From: Alphaproteobacteria bacterium UBA6178
GTDB lineage: Bacteria; Pseudomonadota; Alphaproteobacteria; Rickettsiales; UBA3002
NCBI GenBank assembly: GCA_002422205.1
Contig: DITS01000009.1
Span: 125,211-189,210, forward strand
Length of the DNA: 64,000 nucleotides
Direction of reading: 5' to 3'
Shown here: one piece after another, positions 17,137 through 25,719 of the stretch
How the letters are laid out: each line of letters starts with the position of its first letter
Numbering within the stretch: position 1 is the stretch's first letter
Program-made: the position numbers and the translations under genes
The notes under the pieces: model-generated
What the model was told of the DNA's origin: nothing
Seen by the model: the letters and a program-made list of their open reading frames with translations, nothing else
The model's database searches: none

Positions 17137-20100
17137 CACATCCTTCAACACCATCGCAGAAAACCCCAACAGCACCGTGGTTGCGGAATATGTGCCGGAT
17201 AAGAAAGACGCCACGCATTACCAGTCTGAGAATGAGTTGGAGCTGGAGTTTATTCGCTTGCTGGAAACTAACGGCTATGACTATCTGAACATCACCAAGG
17301 AGGCAGATTTACTGCGTAACCTTCGCGTTCAGCTTTCAAAGCTCAATGAGATGGAATTCTCTGAAAATGAATGGCAACAGATGCTGACGAATTATCTGGC
17401 CAATAAAAACGAAGGCATAGAGGAAAAGACCACCAAGGTTCAGGAAGATCATATCTTCAACCTTAAGCGCGATGATGGCACCACCAAAAATATACGGATT
17501 CTGGATAAGGATAACATCCACAACAACAGCGTGCAGGTGATCAACCAATATGAAACAGAAGGCGCACGCAAGAACCGCTATGATGTGACGGTGCTAGTCA
17601 ATGGCCTGCCGATGGTGCATGTGGAAATAAAAAGACGCGGCGTGGCTATTCGTGAGGCGTTCAACCAGATCAATCGTTATCAGCGCGATAGCTTCTGGGC
17701 AGACAGCGGCCTGTTTGAGTATGTGCAGCTTTTCGTGATCTCGAATGGCACGCATACCAAATACTATTCCAATACCACCCGCAGCGCTCATTTGAAGGAA
17801 CAACAAGGCCGGAAATCACGCAAGAAAACCAGCAATAGCTTTGAATTTACCTGCTGGTGGACGGATGCGCAGAATAAACGCATTTCTGACCTTGTCGATT
17901 TTGGCAAAACCTTTTTTTCAAAGCATTCCATGCTTTCAATTCTGACGCGCTATTGTGTGTTCACCTCGGACAAACTCTTGCTGGTGATGCGTCCGTATCA
18001 AATTGCCGCAGCCGAGCGGATTATGACTCGCATTGCCATGTCTACCAACCATAAGAAGCTAGGCACTGTAGATGCTGGCGGGTATATCTGGCACACCACT
18101 GGCAGCGGCAAAACCCTGACCAGCTTCAAAACCGCGCAGCTCGCCACGCGCCTTGAGGGTATGGATAAGGTGCTTTTCGTCGTCGATAGAAAAGACCTCG
18201 ATTACCAAACGATGAAAGAATATGACAAGTTTCAAAAAGGTTCGGCTAACTCTAACACTAGCACAGCCATATTAACGAAACAGCTTGCTGACCCGAACGC
18301 TAAGATCATCATTACCACTATTCAGAAATTGGCAAAGTTCATCTCTGCTAATAAAGGTCATAGTATTTTTGATGGGCATATTGTGTTGATATTTGATGAA
18401 TGTCATCGCTCTCAGTTTGGCGAAATGCACACGGCCATCACCAAAGCATTCAAAAAATATCATATTTTTGGTTTTACCGGTACGCCCATTTTTGCCGCGA
18501 ACTCTTCTTCTGGTGGCAATCCGCATCTAAAAACTACGGAACAAGCCTTTGGCCAGAAACTCCATGCCTACACGATTGTTGATGCCATTAATGATGAAAA
18601 TGTGTTGCCGTTCCGGATTGATTATATCAACACGCTAAAAATGAAGCATGAAATTAAAGACAAAAAAGTCCGCGCTATTGATATAGAGGCCGCGGCCAAT
18701 TCACCTGAGCGCATCAGGCAGATAACGGATTATATTCTGGAGCACTTCGAGCAAAAAACAAAGCGCAATGGAGGGTTTTACTCTTTCAGTAAGCTCGCCA
18801 ACATTGCTGAGATTGTTTCAGATAAAGAGAAGGATGCTACCAAGAAGATCAAAGAAATAAGAAACCAAGTGCGCCTTAATGGGTTTAACTCCATTTTTGC
18901 GGTTAGCTCCATTGAGGTGGCAAAGAAATACTATGCGGAATTTAAGTCACGAGATTCAGGGCTGAAAATTGCCACCATCTTTAGCTTTGGAGCAAACGAA
19001 GAGGAAAATGAAGACGGTATTTTACCAGATGAAGACTTCGATACTGGCGGCTTAGATAAGCTGTCTCGCGACTTCTTGGATATGGCCATTGATGATTACA
19101 ACCAGCATTTCAGCACAAGCTATGACACCAGCGCGGATAAGTTTGAGAACTACTACAAAGATCTTTCACAACGCATGAAAAACCGGGAGATTGACTTGCT
19201 GATCGTCGTAAATATGTTCCTGACTGGTTTTGATGCAACTACTCTTAACACATTATGGGTTGATAAAAACTTGCGTCACCACGGGTTACTTCAGGCTTTT
19301 TCACGCACCAATCGCATTCTAAATTCGGTTAAAACATTCGGGAACATCATCTGCTTCCGCGATCTGGAACAAGCCACAAATGATGCGCTTTCTATTTTTG
19401 GAAACAAAGAGGCGGGTGGCATCGTTCTGCTGAAATCATTTAAAGAATATTATAATGGCTGGGAAAAAGAGGGTAAGCGGCAAAGAGGGTATGTTGACTT
19501 AATAGCCGAGCTTCAAGAGCGCTTTCCTCTACCGGTCTTTATTGAAGGCGAGCAGGCAGAAAAAGATTTCATTAAGCTGTGGGGTTCTATCCTGAGGCTT
19601 CGCAATATCCTTACTTCGTTTGATGAGTTTGCTGGGAATGAAATTCTGTCTGAGCGAGATTTCCAAGATTACCAGAGCGCTTATCTCGACCTTTACGACA
19701 AGCTCAGAAAGCATAAAGATGCTGACAAAGAGAATATCAATGATGATATTGAATTTGAAATAGAGCTGGTGAAGCAAGTCACAATTAACATTGATTACAT
19801 CCTTCAACTTGTCGCCAAATATCATAAATCTAAGATGAGGGATAAAGAGGTACTAACTGCTATTGATAAAGCGATTGATTCAAGTATTGAGCTGAGAAGC
19901 AAAAAAGAGTTAATCGAGCGCTTCATCAACACCCTAAATGTTCATAGCGATGTAGATAAAGATTGGCGTACATTTACAGATAAAAGCAGATCTGAGGAAC
20001 TTGAGAGGATTATTGAAGAGGAAAAACTAAAACCAGAAGAAACGCGAAAATTTATTGCTAATGCTTTCCGTGAGGGAGAATTGAAATCCACAGGAACCAG

Positions 20101-20218
20101 CTTTGCTAGCATTATGCCCCCAGTATCTATGTTTGATGAGAACAATACGCTTGCAAAAAAGAAATCGCTCGTGCTCGAAAGACTGCGTGCATTCTTTGAA
20201 AAATATATAGGAGTATAG
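17129..20218 (+). CDS. hsdR: Type I restriction endonuclease subunit HsdR
   Basis: The motor and nuclease subunit; translocates unmethylated DNA and cuts it. 1029 residues. The N-terminal PD-(D/E)xK nuclease region has RYDVTVLVNGLPMVHVEIKRRG (D...E-x-K). Superfamily 2 helicase motifs follow: Walker A HTTGSGKTLTS, DECH box IFDECHRSQFG, motif III GFTGTP, and later FLTGFDATTLNTLWVDK. A helical C-terminal assembly domain completes it. It overlaps the PrrC-like gene by 8 bp and ends the operon. All motifs are intact, so the system is probably active. Confidence 0.95.
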   Translation: MASTSFNTIAENPNSTVVAEYVPDKKDATHYQSENELELEFIRLLETNGYDYLNITKEADLLRNLRVQLSKLNEMEFSENEWQQMLTNYLANKNEGIEEKTTKVQEDHIFNLKRDDGTTKNIRILDKDNIHNNSVQVINQYETEGARKNRYDVTVLVNGLPMVHVEIKRRGVAIREAFNQINRYQRDSFWADSGLFEYVQLFVISNGTHTKYYSNTTRSAHLKEQQGRKSRKKTSNSFEFTCWWTDAQNKRISDLVDFGKTFFSKHSMLSILTRYCVFTSDKLLLVMRPYQIAAAERIMTRIAMSTNHKKLGTVDAGGYIWHTTGSGKTLTSFKTAQLATRLEGMDKVLFVVDRKDLDYQTMKEYDKFQKGSANSNTSTAILTKQLADPNAKIIITTIQKLAKFISANKGHSIFDGHIVLIFDECHRSQFGEMHTAITKAFKKYHIFGFTGTPIFAANSSSGGNPHLKTTEQAFGQKLHAYTIVDAINDENVLPFRIDYINTLKMKHEIKDKKVRAIDIEAAANSPERIRQITDYILEHFEQKTKRNGGFYSFSKLANIAEIVSDKEKDATKKIKEIRNQVRLNGFNSIFAVSSIEVAKKYYAEFKSRDSGLKIATIFSFGANEEENEDGILPDEDFDTGGLDKLSRDFLDMAIDDYNQHFSTSYDTSADKFENYYKDLSQRMKNREIDLLIVVNMFLTGFDATTLNTLWVDKNLRHHGLLQAFSRTNRILNSVKTFGNIICFRDLEQATNDALSIFGNKEAGGIVLLKSFKEYYNGWEKEGKRQRGYVDLIAELQERFPLPVFIEGEQAEKDFIKLWGSILRLRNILTSFDEFAGNEILSERDFQDYQSAYLDLYDKLRKHKDADKENINDDIEFEIELVKQVTINIDYILQLVAKYHKSKMRDKEVLTAIDKAIDSSIELRSKKELIERFINTLNVHSDVDKDWRTFTDKSRSEELERIIEEEKLKPEETRKFIANAFREGELKSTGTSFASIMPPVSMFDENNTLAKKKSLVLERLRAFFEKYIGV

Positions 20219-20460
20219 TTCTACTAATATGAATTTTTACAGGAATAGACAGGCTATGATCGCAAAAATCAAATGGCGATTGAATGATTGTTGTTGCTTG
20301 TTATTGGGTATAGAGGGCATCCTTAAAATTATGATATGCAGAAAAAGGAACTGCTGGGTAAGGTATGGGCAGAGAAGTCCGGCATCTGTTTTTTATAGGG
20401 TGGATGTTTATCAGCAGATTAATCAGGTGTTGACCACGTGAGGAAGAAACAGGAGACCCA

Positions 20461-21330
20461 ATGACTCAAGCAGATAAATTCCCCACCCATATCGATCTGA
20501 CATGGCCAACATTGCTTGCACTTAAGCAGCTTGGCGGGTCTGGGACGATTGAGGAAATCTTTGACAAGATGGTTGAGATCCAACAATTCCCCGAGTCAAT
20601 CCAGCAAGTGCCTGCTTCGCGTGGCAACCGATCTAAGCTAGAGTATCGAGCGGCATGGGCGCGCTCTTATTTGAAACTAGTGGGCGCGGTGGAGAATAGT
20701 CAGGTGGGTGTATGGTCAATTACACCCTTAGGGGAGGCGATTGCTCAGGAAGAGTTGCTGGCCAAACTGAAAGCAGTAAATCGGGATTATTATCAGAAGC
20801 GCAAAGAGGGAAAAGAAGCGGCAGTTGCCGATCAGGATGACTCGGAAGAGTCGATAGTTGACGAGCTTCTGGATGATTGGCGTGCGCAGCTGCTGAATGT
20901 GTTAAAGGCCATTGACCCCAGTGCCTTTGAGCGTTTGTGTCAGCGCGTGTTACGTGAGTCGGGTTTTACCAAGGTTGAGGTGACGGGGCGAAGCGGTGAC
21001 GGTGGTATTGATGGCGTAGGCGTATTGCGTGTGAACTTGCTATCGTTTCAAGTATCCTTTCAATGCAAGCGGTATGCTGGCAGCGTTGGGTCTGGAGTAG
21101 TGAGGGACTTTCGTGGCGCAATGATTGGGCGCTGTGACAAAGGACTGATCATCTCGACTGGCTCATTCACGTCAGAGGCACGCAAAGAGGCCACCCGCGA
21201 TGGAGCACCTGCCATTGATTTGATTGATGGGGATGAGCTGTGTGACTTACTGAAACGCCTCAAATTGGGGGTTGAGACCAAACTGATCGAGCAGGTAGAG
21301 GTTACGCCCGACTGGTTTGGGGCGTTGTAA
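20461..21330 (+). CDS. mrr: Mrr-type modification-dependent restriction endonuclease
   Basis: 289 residues. The N-terminal winged-helix Mrr_N domain (~1-95, with a TPLGEAIA end) binds DNA. The C-terminal Mrr catalytic domain has GRSGDGGIDG and VSFQCKRYAG, giving the D...Q-x-K variant of the PD-(D/E)xK site, then GLIISTGSFTSEARKEA. Mrr enzymes cut methylated foreign DNA. Preceded by GAGGAAG at ~20440 and separated from hsdR by 242 bp with no convincing gene, so it is a separate transcription unit. It must tolerate the methylation pattern of the neighbouring HsdM. Confidence 0.92.
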   Translation: MTQADKFPTHIDLTWPTLLALKQLGGSGTIEEIFDKMVEIQQFPESIQQVPASRGNRSKLEYRAAWARSYLKLVGAVENSQVGVWSITPLGEAIAQEELLAKLKAVNRDYYQKRKEGKEAAVADQDDSEESIVDELLDDWRAQLLNVLKAIDPSAFERLCQRVLRESGFTKVEVTGRSGDGGIDGVGVLRVNLLSFQVSFQCKRYAGSVGSGVVRDFRGAMIGRCDKGLIISTGSFTSEARKEATRDGAPAIDLIDGDELCDLLKRLKLGVETKLIEQVEVTPDWFGAL

Positions 21331-21546
21331 ATAAAGCCATGAGGCCACCTTTTCCAGTTAACACTATGTAAGATAAAAGCTTTATTTTTATGGCCACTTT
21401 TCTTGGAGGCTTGTATAGCTTGTTAACTAGGTGTTTAGGGGACACACCGTTTTCTAAAAACGCTCTTAATCCAAGATTTTTTTTTTATACGCTTGGTAAT
21501 AAAATGTTCACAATATATTGCTATAATTAGCATGAGGGAGGCAATT

Positions 21547-21708
21547 ATGAATAACGCATACGCCTATACATCGTTAGCTTGTGCTACTAGAGATGCTCAA
21601 CAAAAGTTGGCAAAACTCAAAAAAGTCGTGATTAGTAGACAAAAGAGAGATGCTGAGGATGGCTCATTAACATCTAGCAAAGCAATAAATAAAAAGAAGT
21701 CGGCTTAA
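21547..21708 (+). CDS. Small basic protein, unknown
   Basis: 53 residues from ATG 21547, supported by GGGAGG five bases upstream. Lys-rich and Ala-rich (AQQKLAKLKKVVISRQKRDA) with a basic end INKKKSA. No domain recognised. It ends 45 bp before dgt on the same strand and could be a small regulator or antitoxin-like partner of that gene. AT-rich like dgt. Confidence 0.5.
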   Translation: MNNAYAYTSLACATRDAQQKLAKLKKVVISRQKRDAEDGSLTSSKAINKKKSA

Positions 21709-21753
21709 CAGGGCTTAGTAGACATTTAATCTCAGTAACATATAGTTGCGCTT

Positions 21754-23139
21754 ATGAGCGCAAACAAACTTTACAGTGATGCGGATTGGCAGAGAGTATT
21801 CCTTGCTCCAGAATCTCTTAATGAGCCATACAGGACGCCAGCTAGAAAAGATTATGCACGCATTATACATTCGCCATGCTTTAGGCGTTTGCAGGGTAAG
21901 ACTCAATTGTATCAAGGCTATGAGTCTGATTTTTTTCGCAATCGACTTACTCATTCATTGGAAGTTGCACAAATCTCTAAAGGGATAGCAATCAAGCTTA
22001 ATTACGAGCATAAAGAGCTATCGTCCAACCCAATAGATCTTGATGTAGCAGAAGCGGCAGGGCTTATCCATGATTTGGGGCATCCCCCTTTTGGACATAA
22101 TGGTGAGGATGCTTTAGATGAATGTATGATGAAGCTGGGGGGATTTGAAGGAAATGCCCAAACTTTGCGAATGCTTGCTCGGTTAGAGAAAAAAGAACTG
22201 AATTGCCCTAAAATAGTGAACGGCGTTGATCAAAGGTCGGGTCTCAATCTATGCTATCGTACGCTCGCTTCCGCGCTTAAATACGATAAAAAGATTCCTT
22301 TGATAAGGAATAAAAGATCAAAACCTACAAAAGGATATTACATCTCTGAAGAAGAGATCGTATCAAAAATTAAGAGTCATGTTGCACCTTCTTTGTCGGA
22401 TGATCAGGGTTTTAAAACCCTTGAATGTCAAATTATGGATTTGGCAGATGATATTGCGTACTCAACATATGACTTAGAAGATTCTTTTAAGGCAGGTTTT
22501 TTGTCGCCGTTGGGACTGTACTCTAGTGCAAGTAATAACCTTTTACTCGATAGAGTGGTGAGCACTATCAAAAGGCGCACAAAGCTAAAAATAAATAACT
22601 CGGATGTATTGAAGGTATTAGATCGGGTATTTAGCTTTTTAGGAAATATCGATTCTGTAGAGCCCATGTTTGATGCAAGCGTTATATACACAGCATCTAC
22701 GCGTATTAAAGAATGTGGTTACTATCGTTCTGCGTTTACTTCTGAAAGAATTAAGCAGGCTTTAGATGGAGTGGAATTTATTTATAATCCTCAGCACCCT
22801 TGTTTGAGTGAAGTGAAATTCAATAATGAGATGTTGCTAGAAATAGAGGTGCTAAAAAATCTTACATTTGTTTCGATGATTATGTCTCCCCGACTAAAAA
22901 TTGTTGAGCATCGTGGAAAGCAAATTGTTAGGGAAATTTTTGAGGCACTTTATGATCAAGCTGATGGATATTTATTTATGCCGGATGACTTTCAACAGCT
23001 TTATCGTGATATGGAGCGCGAAGAGGACAGGGCTAGGGTCATTTGTGATTTTATAGCAGGAATGACCGATCGCTATGCATTGGAATTTTATGGCAGGCTA
23101 AAATCAGCAAGCCCAGAGAGCATCTTTAAGCCTATTTGA
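21754..23139 (+). CDS. dgt: dGTP triphosphohydrolase (dGTPase)
   Basis: Hydrolyses dGTP (or other dNTPs) to the nucleoside and triphosphate. 461 residues. HD-domain metal ligands are visible: His in THSLEVAQ, HD in GLIHDLGHPPFGHNGEDAL, and the Asp of MDLADDIAYSTYDLED. The C-terminal signature CDFIAGMTDRYALEF is typical. This copy lies at the right end of the island and is much more AT-rich than core genes, so it was horizontally acquired. dGTPases in defence islands block phage replication by depleting dNTPs, which is the likely job here. Confidence 0.92.
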   Translation: MSANKLYSDADWQRVFLAPESLNEPYRTPARKDYARIIHSPCFRRLQGKTQLYQGYESDFFRNRLTHSLEVAQISKGIAIKLNYEHKELSSNPIDLDVAEAAGLIHDLGHPPFGHNGEDALDECMMKLGGFEGNAQTLRMLARLEKKELNCPKIVNGVDQRSGLNLCYRTLASALKYDKKIPLIRNKRSKPTKGYYISEEEIVSKIKSHVAPSLSDDQGFKTLECQIMDLADDIAYSTYDLEDSFKAGFLSPLGLYSSASNNLLLDRVVSTIKRRTKLKINNSDVLKVLDRVFSFLGNIDSVEPMFDASVIYTASTRIKECGYYRSAFTSERIKQALDGVEFIYNPQHPCLSEVKFNNEMLLEIEVLKNLTFVSMIMSPRLKIVEHRGKQIVREIFEALYDQADGYLFMPDDFQQLYRDMEREEDRARVICDFIAGMTDRYALEFYGRLKSASPESIFKPI

Positions 23140-23177
23140 GAAACTTGTTATTAAGTAATGCTCTCTAAGAGAAGGAT

Positions 23178-23197
23178 TTGTTGGTCTTTTTGTTGGT
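23178..23197 (+). promoter_or_regulatory. Paired TTGTTGGT at the island's right end
   Basis: TTGTTGGT at 23178-23185 and 23190-23197, matching the pairs before int (6871-6891) and in the second leader (23388-23408). Placed just inside the right att copy, it is the expected location of a P' arm integrase site. Inference. Confidence 0.45.
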
Positions 23198-23260
23198 GTA
23201 TGGAAATAGCCGCCAAGATTATTTGGTTATAAATCATGATCATAATCCATTTCGGCGTGT

Positions 23261-23395
23261 CCCGTAGGGTCACCAAGCACACGCTCCGATAGCGTCCAAA
23301 ACAATCCAAAAATCCTTGAAAATACAACGAAAATGTGGCAAAGCTTGTCCGTTAGGCCACAGGAATGTCCAACCACATCCGAGCGATTTGTTGGT
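23261..23395 (+). repeat. Right copy of the island end repeat (attR / second attL)
   Basis: A near-identical copy of 6743-6878 that starts with the last bases of tRNA-Glu (CCCGTAGGGTCACCA, one G fewer) and continues through the integrase leader. Only the end of the tRNA is present, so this is not a second tRNA gene. Because it continues into an integrase start, it is also the left end of a second, related element integrated in tandem. Confidence 0.8.
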
Positions 23396-23440
23396 TCTTT
23401 TTGTTGGTTCCTGAGCACCAACAGAGGAAAGAACCAACAA

Positions 23441-23501
23441 ATGAAGCTGACCAACATCCAATGTAAGAATGCTGTGTATGACCCTTCCGGCGCTGGCAAC
23501 A
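23441..23501 (+). pseudogene. Integrase stub of a second element
   Basis: ATG 23441 begins a frame whose first 21 residues are identical to the integrase at 6923 up to SGAGNK, with several silent base differences. It then breaks into unrelated sequence and stops within ten codons. The rest of the gene (about 390 codons) was deleted. The junction is at about 23501, where the type III methylase tail begins in another frame. Confidence 0.85.
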
Positions 23502-23502
23502 A

Positions 23503-23823
23503 GGCGGTGGAAGCTTTGTCTATTGCGAGTTGATGGAATGGAATGAGGGCGTTGTCCAGCGCATCCGCCATGCCAAAACCTCCAAAGATTTGCAATCTAT
23601 CTACAATGACATAAAAGGGTCTTCATTCCTTCGTTATGATGTGGATATGAAGGCGTATGAAACGGATGACTTCACCGCACTGGAATTGGATGACCAGAAA
23701 AAAGCATTGTTGGCATGTTTAGAGATGAATCATCTTTATGTGAACATCCGCGAAATTGATGACAAGGAATATGCTGTTTCCGATGAAGACAAGCAGCTAA
23801 ACAAAAAATTCTATGGGAAGTAG
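23503..23823 (+). pseudogene. C-terminal remnant of a type III DNA methyltransferase (Mod)
   Basis: Reading from 23503 the frame gives GGGSFVYCELMEWNEG, a sequence I associate with the C-terminal part of type III Mod proteins. About 90 residues follow, ending in VSDEDKQLNKKFYGK, as Mod proteins commonly do. Most of the gene, including the catalytic and SAM motifs, is missing, removed by the deletion that fused it to the integrase stub. A TTG/ATG at 23530-23533 could start a short peptide but no active enzyme. The type III res gene follows 3 bp later. Confidence 0.7.
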
Positions 23824-23826
23824 GCT

Positions 23827-24867
23827 ATGTCTGAATCGATTAGCCTAAAACAGGATTATGATGCGCTAGAACGCCGTGGGATGCTTAAAAGGGACATCCC
23901 CGCGTATATTGCTGACAACATTGCTAGCGCTATTACTCTCCGTCCTTATCAAGATAGAGTATTGCAGCGCTTCTTCTTTTACATGGAAGAAGAACAGCGT
24001 CAGCGTCCCTCCCATTTGCTATTCCACATGGCCACTGGTAGCGGAAAAACAGTGCTTATGGCCAGTCTGATTCTTCATCTTTATGCTCAAGGCTACCGAA
24101 ATTTTCTGTTTTTCGTCAATTCCAGCAATATCATTGATAAAACTAAAGAGAACTTTCTGAACCCAGTTTCAAGCAAGTATCTCTTTGCACCAGATGTAAC
24201 GATTAATGATAAGCGAGTGAACATTCGCGAAGTTGCCAATTTTGATGAAGCGGTGGATACAGACATCAATATCCATTTTTCTACCATTCAGGGGCTGCAT
24301 ACCCGCCTTCAGAATCCCAAGGAAAACGCAGTTACGCTGGAAGACTTTGAAAACCGTAAGATTGTGCTGATTTCAGATGAAGCTCATCACATCAACACGC
24401 TAACCAAGAAGTCTTTGGGTAAAGAAGAGCAAGCAGAGGTCAATAGCTGGGAATCTACAGTCAGCAAGATATTCCAGTCTGACATGAATAATCTTTTGTT
24501 GGAATTTACGGCCACCATTGAATTAGAACATTCGGCAATCAAAGCCAAATATCATGACAAGATTCTCTATGATTATTCGTTGCGTCAGTTTCGAGAAGAT
24601 GGATATTCCAAAGATGTGGAAGTGCGGCAAGCAGACCTTCCCCCGTTAGAGCGCATGTTCCAAGCTGTGATTCTGAGTCAGTATCGCCGTAAGGTTGCAG
24701 AAGCCCACGGATTGCATATTAAACCAGTGATTTTGATGAAGTCTAAGACCATAGCAGAATCCAAAGCAAATGAAGAAGCCTTTCATAACTACATTGCCGG
24801 ATTGAAGGAAGTAATCAGTGATTTCATTGCTGGCATGACTGACCGTTACCCGCATCAGGAAGTGTAG
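23827..24867 (+). pseudogene. Truncated type III restriction subunit (Res)
   Basis: 346 residues, about a third of the usual length. Helicase motifs of type III Res are present: LLFHMATGSGKTVLMASLI (Walker A), LISDEAHHINT (DEAH-like box) and LLEFTATIE (motif III). The normal frame ends near 24810. After that the frame enters a short stretch resembling the end of a dGTPase, then stops. Motif IV-VI and the C-terminal nuclease domain are absent, so it cannot cut DNA. Its ATPase half could still be made, since its start and RBS are intact. Confidence 0.8.
24811..24849 (+). other. dGTPase-like scar fused to the truncated res gene
   Basis: Thirteen codons reading VISDFIAGMTDRY match VICDFIAGMTDRY of the dgt product at ~23040, but with many synonymous base differences. 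The reading frame then leaves the match. It looks like a remnant of another dgt allele joined to res, not a copy of the local gene. Confidence 0.5.
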
Positions 24868-25693
24868 AGAACGTGCCAGTCGCAATCAACCAAAGGAGCT
24901 TATCTGCAGCATAGGGAGTAACGTCTGTATTGTTTTTTGCGAGGCGTATAATAGCGAGAAATGCGGTATAGTTATTTATGCTTTCCCCTGCTTCAAATAA
25001 TCCTAATCTGTAACATATTTTGATTATATGCGTATCGGGTTTAGGGAAGCCATCATATCCAATTTCTTTTAAGAAATCGCACGCCAAGGGAAAACCAAAT
25101 CCGTCGATTTTCAAAGATAAAAGCATTGGTAATGCAATACGTGCTTCTTCATGCTTATACAACTCACTCGCCCACGAATTGAAATCTTAAATATTCTTAA
25201 ATTTTGTAACGAATTTGGCAGCAGAGATAATGGTTTTACAATATCTTGACCATATCCCCTCTTTTCTGCCCGTTTCTATGATATTGATTGGTGCCTTAAT
25301 ATCCAGCAGCTTTAATTTTGTATTAATTGTCTGAAGAACAGCTGACGATGAGGTGTACTGCTTTAATACTTTATACGGATCGAAATTTTCTAATATATGC
25401 TCGCCGATCTTTTCTAAACGTGTCTGTTGTGTTCCACCAATGACATTAGGCCGTCTCTCAGCATTTTGTGCTGAAACGAGTATTTGCTTATATAGCTCAT
25501 GAAGGCATTTTGGGATTGGTCTGCTTACTCCGGGTTTTAGATGCAGTCTGATGATGTTTATTGCTGCGTCTGGCGTATCTGCGCACTGTTTCCGTGGTGG
25601 CAGTGTATTTTGTAGCTGTGCGGCAAGCCAGTCATGGGCGAGCTTGTACACTAATTGATCGCGTTTGATAATGTAGTCTGGTTCTATTGACAT
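24824..25693 (-). pseudogene. Gene interrupted by an in-frame stop; possible DNA-glycosylase-like C-terminus
   Basis: Two frames, 25187-25693 and 24824-25186, are in the same phase and separated only by a TAA at 25187-25189. Together they would give ~288 residues. The second part contains IDGFGFPLACDFLKEIGYDGFPKPDTHIIK, recalling the helix-hairpin-helix and Pro/Asp loop of HhH-GPD glycosylases. This is a weak resemblance and no catalytic residue is certain. The far end (after LLWLIATGTF) seems lost at the res/dgt scar. It is the last gene of the AAA-nuclease-WYL operon, 26 bp after the WYL gene, and probably inactive. Confidence 0.6.
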
Positions 25694-25719
25694 TTCGAGT
25701 CCTTTAATCTTGTTGAATC

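Noticed and set aside
20229..20441. 70-residue frame between hsdR and mrr
   Set aside because: Cys-rich, no ribosome site and no domain; more likely intergenic.
23261..23280. Possible second tRNA-Glu
   Set aside because: Only the 3' end of the tRNA is repeated; acceptor 5' strand, D arm and anticodon are missing.
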